Below the pieces are notes generated by a model that saw only the letters and a list, made by a program, of their open reading frames with translations, was not told the origin of the DNA and searched no databases. The position numbers and the translations under genes were made by a program. From positions 9,366 to 73,365 of the forward strand of contig CAKTHQ010000007.1 of the NCBI GenBank assembly GCA_934565415.1: a stretch of 64,000 nt of DNA, read 5' to 3'. The DNA comes from an uncultured Oscillospiraceae bacterium (GTDB taxonomy: Bacteria; Bacillota; Clostridia; Oscillospirales; Oscillospiraceae). Positions within the stretch are counted from its first letter, which is position 1. Every line of letters begins with the position of its first letter. This document shows, piece by piece, positions 60,771 to 64,000 of the stretch.

Positions 60771-62002
60771 ATGCCATGCAACTTCAAGATGCCATTGGAG
60801 AGATTCGGGATTGCTATATTTTAGCGGCACATTCCGAACAAAATAAGGCACGTACCAATTCAAAAAAGTGGATTGCTGTTTTCATTGCGGCAGCGATCAT
60901 GGCGCTGGCCTTTGCTGCCTGTGCGCCGATTTTGTTCAACAGCTTTTCCGGGGATGATCTATCATTGAACGCAACCTATCAGGGAAACGGAATTGTTGAA
61001 ATCGCTGTTGTAAACAAATCCGACAAAATACTCCATTTCCAGGAATCTGTGAAACTAAAACGCTGGTCTACAGATCAGGAGGTTCTCGCAAAGGGAAAAG
61101 TGCGTTTCAGCGGGACGAAAATTCCCGCACATGGCAGCGGAATTATGACCATTGATTTGTCCAACGCATATGATGTGACTGAGCTTGAAGTGCCGCTGAG
61201 CAGTGATTCCTATTATTTTGTGTTGACAAATAATAACTTCTTGTTCGGACAGGACTGGATATGCAGCGTGGACTTTTTTGAAAAGCAGGATGAGGAGCCT
61301 GTGTATTCCAATCCCATTTCTTCGTCAAAAGCCAGCCCTGATTTGGCAAAAGAGGTTGAACCGGATTTACAGCGTTTCTTTGATACGCCGATAGACCCGC
61401 AGGCGAGGCGGGAGTTGTACAGTGAATACTATGAGGCGTGTGCGGAGCTGGTTCAGAATTCCGGCAAAAACGTGATTCATCCGGTATCACCGGCTCCATG
61501 CCTTTTGTGTGACGATCCACCTGAAGGGACGATCTTCGACAGTAATCTGCCGAAAAATGTGCAGTATCAGTTGATTGGCCTACAGGAATCTTCCGTGGAT
61601 GATTTCTTTTTCCCTGTGGGAGCCGCCAGGGAGGATACCGCTATTGTATTTTCTGTGGTCGTTCCGCAAAGTCAGGCGGACTGCTACCGAGTTCAGGGCG
61701 ACGCGATCAGAATTGGCTATGTTATGGTTTATGACGCTCAGCAATGTCAGGCAGCGGACGCATATACTTTGATTCATGGTCAGCTTGTTCCAATCAATGA
61801 CCTGGCGCAGCATATTGTCTACGAAGACAGTCAATATATCGCTTACAACGTAACAGACTATTTCTTCACGGATATAGATGCTCATATTGCAGCATTCCAG
61901 TCATGGAGAGCCGACTTGTTCTTTAACGATGATGTATATAGTCGAATTAAGAATGCGTATGGGTATGTCCAGAGGATTCAGATGTATTTATATAACCAGT
62001 AG
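60767..62002 (+). CDS. membrane protein paired with the sigma factor (anti-sigma-like)
   Basis: A 411-residue protein with a cytoplasmic N-terminus of about 35 residues, one membrane helix (about 37-60, WIAVFIAAAIMALAFAAC) and a large outer part. The first outer domain (YQGNGIVEIAVVNKSDKILHF onward) resembles a BsuPI-like beta-sandwich. The start at ATG 60767 has AAAAGGAGGG. The order sigma then single-pass membrane protein is typical of ECF regulation, but no zinc anti-sigma motif is visible. Confidence 0.65.
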   Translation: MNAMQLQDAIGEIRDCYILAAHSEQNKARTNSKKWIAVFIAAAIMALAFAACAPILFNSFSGDDLSLNATYQGNGIVEIAVVNKSDKILHFQESVKLKRWSTDQEVLAKGKVRFSGTKIPAHGSGIMTIDLSNAYDVTELEVPLSSDSYYFVLTNNNFLFGQDWICSVDFFEKQDEEPVYSNPISSSKASPDLAKEVEPDLQRFFDTPIDPQARRELYSEYYEACAELVQNSGKNVIHPVSPAPCLLCDDPPEGTIFDSNLPKNVQYQLIGLQESSVDDFFFPVGAAREDTAIVFSVVVPQSQADCYRVQGDAIRIGYVMVYDAQQCQAADAYTLIHGQLVPINDLAQHIVYEDSQYIAYNVTDYFFTDIDAHIAAFQSWRADLFFNDDVYSRIKNAYGYVQRIQMYLYNQ

Positions 62003-62032
62003 TATTCTAGTTGACATTTTCCACTACATACC

Positions 62033-62119
62033 AGCCGCCCGAAAACCAATGGGCCTGAGTGTTTCGTATAAACAGCTCAATCCCGATACATTTCGGGCGG
62101 CCGGTAGCCGCCCCTACAG
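62033..62119. repeat. REP-like palindrome copy 3 with outer inverted repeat
   Basis: ccgcccgaaa (62033-62042) and tttcgggcgg (62091-62100) are perfect complements. The right one joins a copy of the ggcggccggtagccgcccct palindrome (62094-62119) also seen at 17694 and 41545. Confidence 0.7.
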
Positions 62120-62177
62120 GCTTTTGCCGGAGATTTGTTCAAAAAATTTTAACTCATGCAATTGTCGTGACGAATAT

Positions 62178-62206
62178 TTGACAGTCTCCTCAATGCAGCA
62201 TATAAT
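62178..62206 (+). promoter_or_regulatory. promoter of the DUF1016 gene
   Basis: TTGACA and TATAAT, both perfect, are 17 bases apart, about 48 bases before the start codon. Confidence 0.88.
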
Positions 62207-62254
62207 AGAAGCATAAGTCAAGAGAAAAATAGCAGCTTGAAAGGCGGTTTTACG

Positions 62255-63295
62255 ATGGGCAATGCTGATTTGAGACCGGACAGTGAAATTTCTGCGGTAA
62301 TCCAGGAAATAAAAACCGTCTTGGATTCCGCGAGGGCGAATGTTGCCAGAGAGGTCAATTCTGAACTGTTGAACAGCTATTGGAATATTGGTCGGATCAT
62401 CTGTGAATATGAGCAGTCCGCCCCGGAACGGGCAGACTATGGGAAGCGGACGTTGAAGGTACTGGCTAAGGAATTGACAAATACGTTTGGCAAGGGCTTT
62501 TCCGTATCCAATATTCAATTCATGCGGCGTTTTTATCAGACCTATCAAATTCAACAGACAGTGTCTGTTAAATTGAGCTGGTCCCACTATTGCGAGTTAC
62601 TTTCCATTTCCGACCCGGATAAGCGCAGCTTTTACGAGAAGGAAGCAGTCAACGCAAACTGGTCTGTCCGGGAGCTGAAGCGTCAGGTGGATAGCTCCTT
62701 GTTTGAACGGCTGCTGTTGTCCAAAGGAGAGGTCAATAAAGAGCAGATTCTCGTACTGGCATTAAACGGAAATGAACTTGCAAAACCGGCGGATGTGATA
62801 CGGGACCCATATGTTTTTGAATTTCTGGGATTGCCGGAGGACAAGCCCTTTCTGGAAAGTGACCTGGAGAGAGCCTTGGTACAGCAGATCGAGAAATTCC
62901 TGCTGGAGCTGGGCCGGGGCTTTATGTTTGTGGGAACCCAGCAGCGTGTGACGCTGAACAATACCCACTACTATGTGGATATGGTGTTCTATAATAAGAT
63001 TCTTCGGGCCTACGTCCTGATTGAGCTGAAAACCACAAAGCTGACCCCGGAGGCCGCAGGGCAGATCAATATGTATCTGAATTACTATGCCAGCGAGGTC
63101 AACGACCTGGACGATAACCCGCCCATTGGTATTATTCTCTGCACAGAAAAGGACAGCATTACCGCAGAGTACGCCTTGGGTGGGCTGCCAAACAACATCT
63201 TTGCGTCCCGGTATGTGCTGTATATGCCGAACAAGGAGCAATTGATTCGTCAGGTAGAAAATGTGCTGAAAAAGTGGCACAAAGAAGAAAAATAA
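62255..63295 (+). CDS. DUF1016/YhcG-family PDDEXK nuclease-like protein
   Basis: A 346-residue protein. The N-terminal YhcG_N part has LLNSYWNIGRIICEYEQ and FSVSNIQFMRRFYQTY, and LSWSHYCELLSI follows. The C-terminal nuclease-like part has FLLELGRGFMFVGTQQRV, YYVDMVFYN, YVLIELKTTKLTPEAAGQINMYLNYY, where D...ELK matches the PDDEXK pattern. The family is found on genomic islands and near restriction genes. It has its own strong promoter and stands alone. ATG 62255 follows AAAGGCGG. Confidence 0.9.
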   Translation: MGNADLRPDSEISAVIQEIKTVLDSARANVAREVNSELLNSYWNIGRIICEYEQSAPERADYGKRTLKVLAKELTNTFGKGFSVSNIQFMRRFYQTYQIQQTVSVKLSWSHYCELLSISDPDKRSFYEKEAVNANWSVRELKRQVDSSLFERLLLSKGEVNKEQILVLALNGNELAKPADVIRDPYVFEFLGLPEDKPFLESDLERALVQQIEKFLLELGRGFMFVGTQQRVTLNNTHYYVDMVFYNKILRAYVLIELKTTKLTPEAAGQINMYLNYYASEVNDLDDNPPIGIILCTEKDSITAEYALGGLPNNIFASRYVLYMPNKEQLIRQVENVLKKWHKEEK

Positions 63296-63327
63296 TTTCC
63301 GTATAATCCTTTCAACGCTTATCATCC

Positions 63328-63345
63328 CTGATAAGATTTTGATAA
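63328..63345 (+). repeat. extra copy of the element 1 arm repeat
   Basis: ctgataagattttgataa is identical to 58512-58529. No guaA-type core was found at the expected distance downstream. It may be a decayed element end. Confidence 0.55.
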
Positions 63346-63465
63346 CCTGGGAGGGGCCAACCTTTTTGAATTTTCCAGAGGTGTCGTATTTTGGATATCC
63401 CCGTTGTGGAAAAGAGGAACGCCGTAGGGCGGCAAGCGAAGCGGCGAAAAACGAATAAAATGGTT

Positions 63466-64000
63466 TTAGGGCTTCGTTGATTGTTGCGTTGGCAACTCCA
63501 CCGCAATGGTCGTGCCCTTCTCCGAACTTTTCTCTACCCAAACGGAGCCGCCGTGGAGGTCGGCGATTTCCCATACCAGTGAGAGCCCCAGTCCTGCGCC
63601 ACCGTATTCCCGGCTGCGAGACTTGTCCACCCGGAAGAAGGGCTGGAAGATACTGCGCTGATACACCTCCGGGATGCCGCAGCCGGTGTCGGAGACGCGG
63701 AGCAGGAGCTTTTCCAACTCCTGAGTGACAGAAACCCGTACCGAGCCGCCCGGCCGGTTGTACTTGACAGCATTCTCCGTCAGGTTGAAGATCAGCCGGT
63801 AGATCAGTGCATCGCTGCCGGTCATAATGCCGTCGCCCTCCGCCGTCAGCGTGACGCCGAGCTTATCTGAGAGCGGCGCAAGATCTGTGAAGATCTCCTC
63901 GATCATGGGAGCGAGCTGGATCCGCTCGTTCCGCGCCACCTGCTGCAAATTGCTCATCTCCAGCAGCGTCTTGGTCATCTGCGTCAGCCGCTCCGTCTGC
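63466..64000 (-). CDS. sensor histidine kinase, C-terminal part (partial)
   Basis: The gene runs off the right edge; 178 C-terminal residues are visible. The HisKA end reads ERLTQMTKTLLEMSNL. The ATPase domain has the N box FNLTENAVKYN, the G1 box SDTGCGIP, FQPFFRVDKSRSREYGGAGLGLSLVWEIA (F and G2 boxes). An internal ATG at 63978 is not the true start, because the frame stays open beyond it. The response regulator is expected outside the window. Confidence 0.92.
   Translation of the reverse strand, partial: QTERLTQMTKTLLEMSNLQQVARNERIQLAPMIEEIFTDLAPLSDKLGVTLTAEGDGIMTGSDALIYRLIFNLTENAVKYNRPGGSVRVSVTQELEKLLLRVSDTGCGIPEVYQRSIFQPFFRVDKSRSREYGGAGLGLSLVWEIADLHGGSVWVEKSSEKGTTIAVELPTQQSTKP

Overview
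The window reads as chromosome of a moderately GC-rich Clostridia bacterium, most like the gut Oscillospiraceae. The grounds are AAGGAGG ribosome sites, frequent TTG starts, the rpmH-rnpA-yidD-yidC-jag cluster, and a mobilizable element typical of gut Clostridia. No rRNA, tRNA or CRISPR array was seen. The lineage is inferred from gene content and style only.

Layout. 0-3.6 kb: esterase tail, ATP-grasp ligase and a polar amino-acid ABC importer. 3.6-8.4 kb: PutP-type symporter divergent from a LysR regulator, then RecQ and a NusG-II-like protein. 8.4-10.3 kb: a stand-alone 21-codon gene with cysteines every seventh residue, then birA (with a likely BirA operator) and bioY. 10.3-20.5 kb: surface protein, CapA-like protein, TypA, a DHHW/MBOAT/DUF4358 envelope group, a palindromic repeat element and a beta-CASP nuclease. 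20.8-26.5 kb: a DUF3798 ABC importer of unknown substrate. 26.9-32.9 kb: an opp operon whose binding protein is circularly permuted. 32.9-38.4 kb: an SOS-boxed Y-family polymerase, DnaA-box-like sequences, rpmH-rnpA-yidD-yidC-jag, and a candidate type I toxin-antitoxin locus. 38.4-43.3 kb: GntR-controlled ABC exporter and a membrane-anchored parvulin. 43.5-48.7 kb: purC, purA, purB and guaA.

48.7-59.9 kb is mobile. A 13-bp piece of the guaA 3' end recurs at 59.9 kb and, less perfectly, at 58.6 kb. This marks a roughly 9.9-kb integrative mobilizable element (XRE regulator, small DNA-binding protein, tyrosine integrase, MobC-like protein, RepA-like ATPase, iteron array, oriT, MobV relaxase, a zinc-ribbon cargo operon behind a structured RNA, and HicAB). 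It is followed by a 1.25-kb remnant of a second element holding only another HicAB and a gene fragment. Each unit has its own arm-type repeats at fixed distances from the core, and the left arm of a third unit follows. 60-64 kb holds an ECF sigma factor with a membrane partner, a DUF1016 nuclease-like protein and the end of a histidine kinase.

The strongest leads are the permuted OppA, the type I toxin-antitoxin locus, the heptad-cysteine microprotein, the tandem guaA insertions, and the structured RNA ahead of the zinc-ribbon operon.
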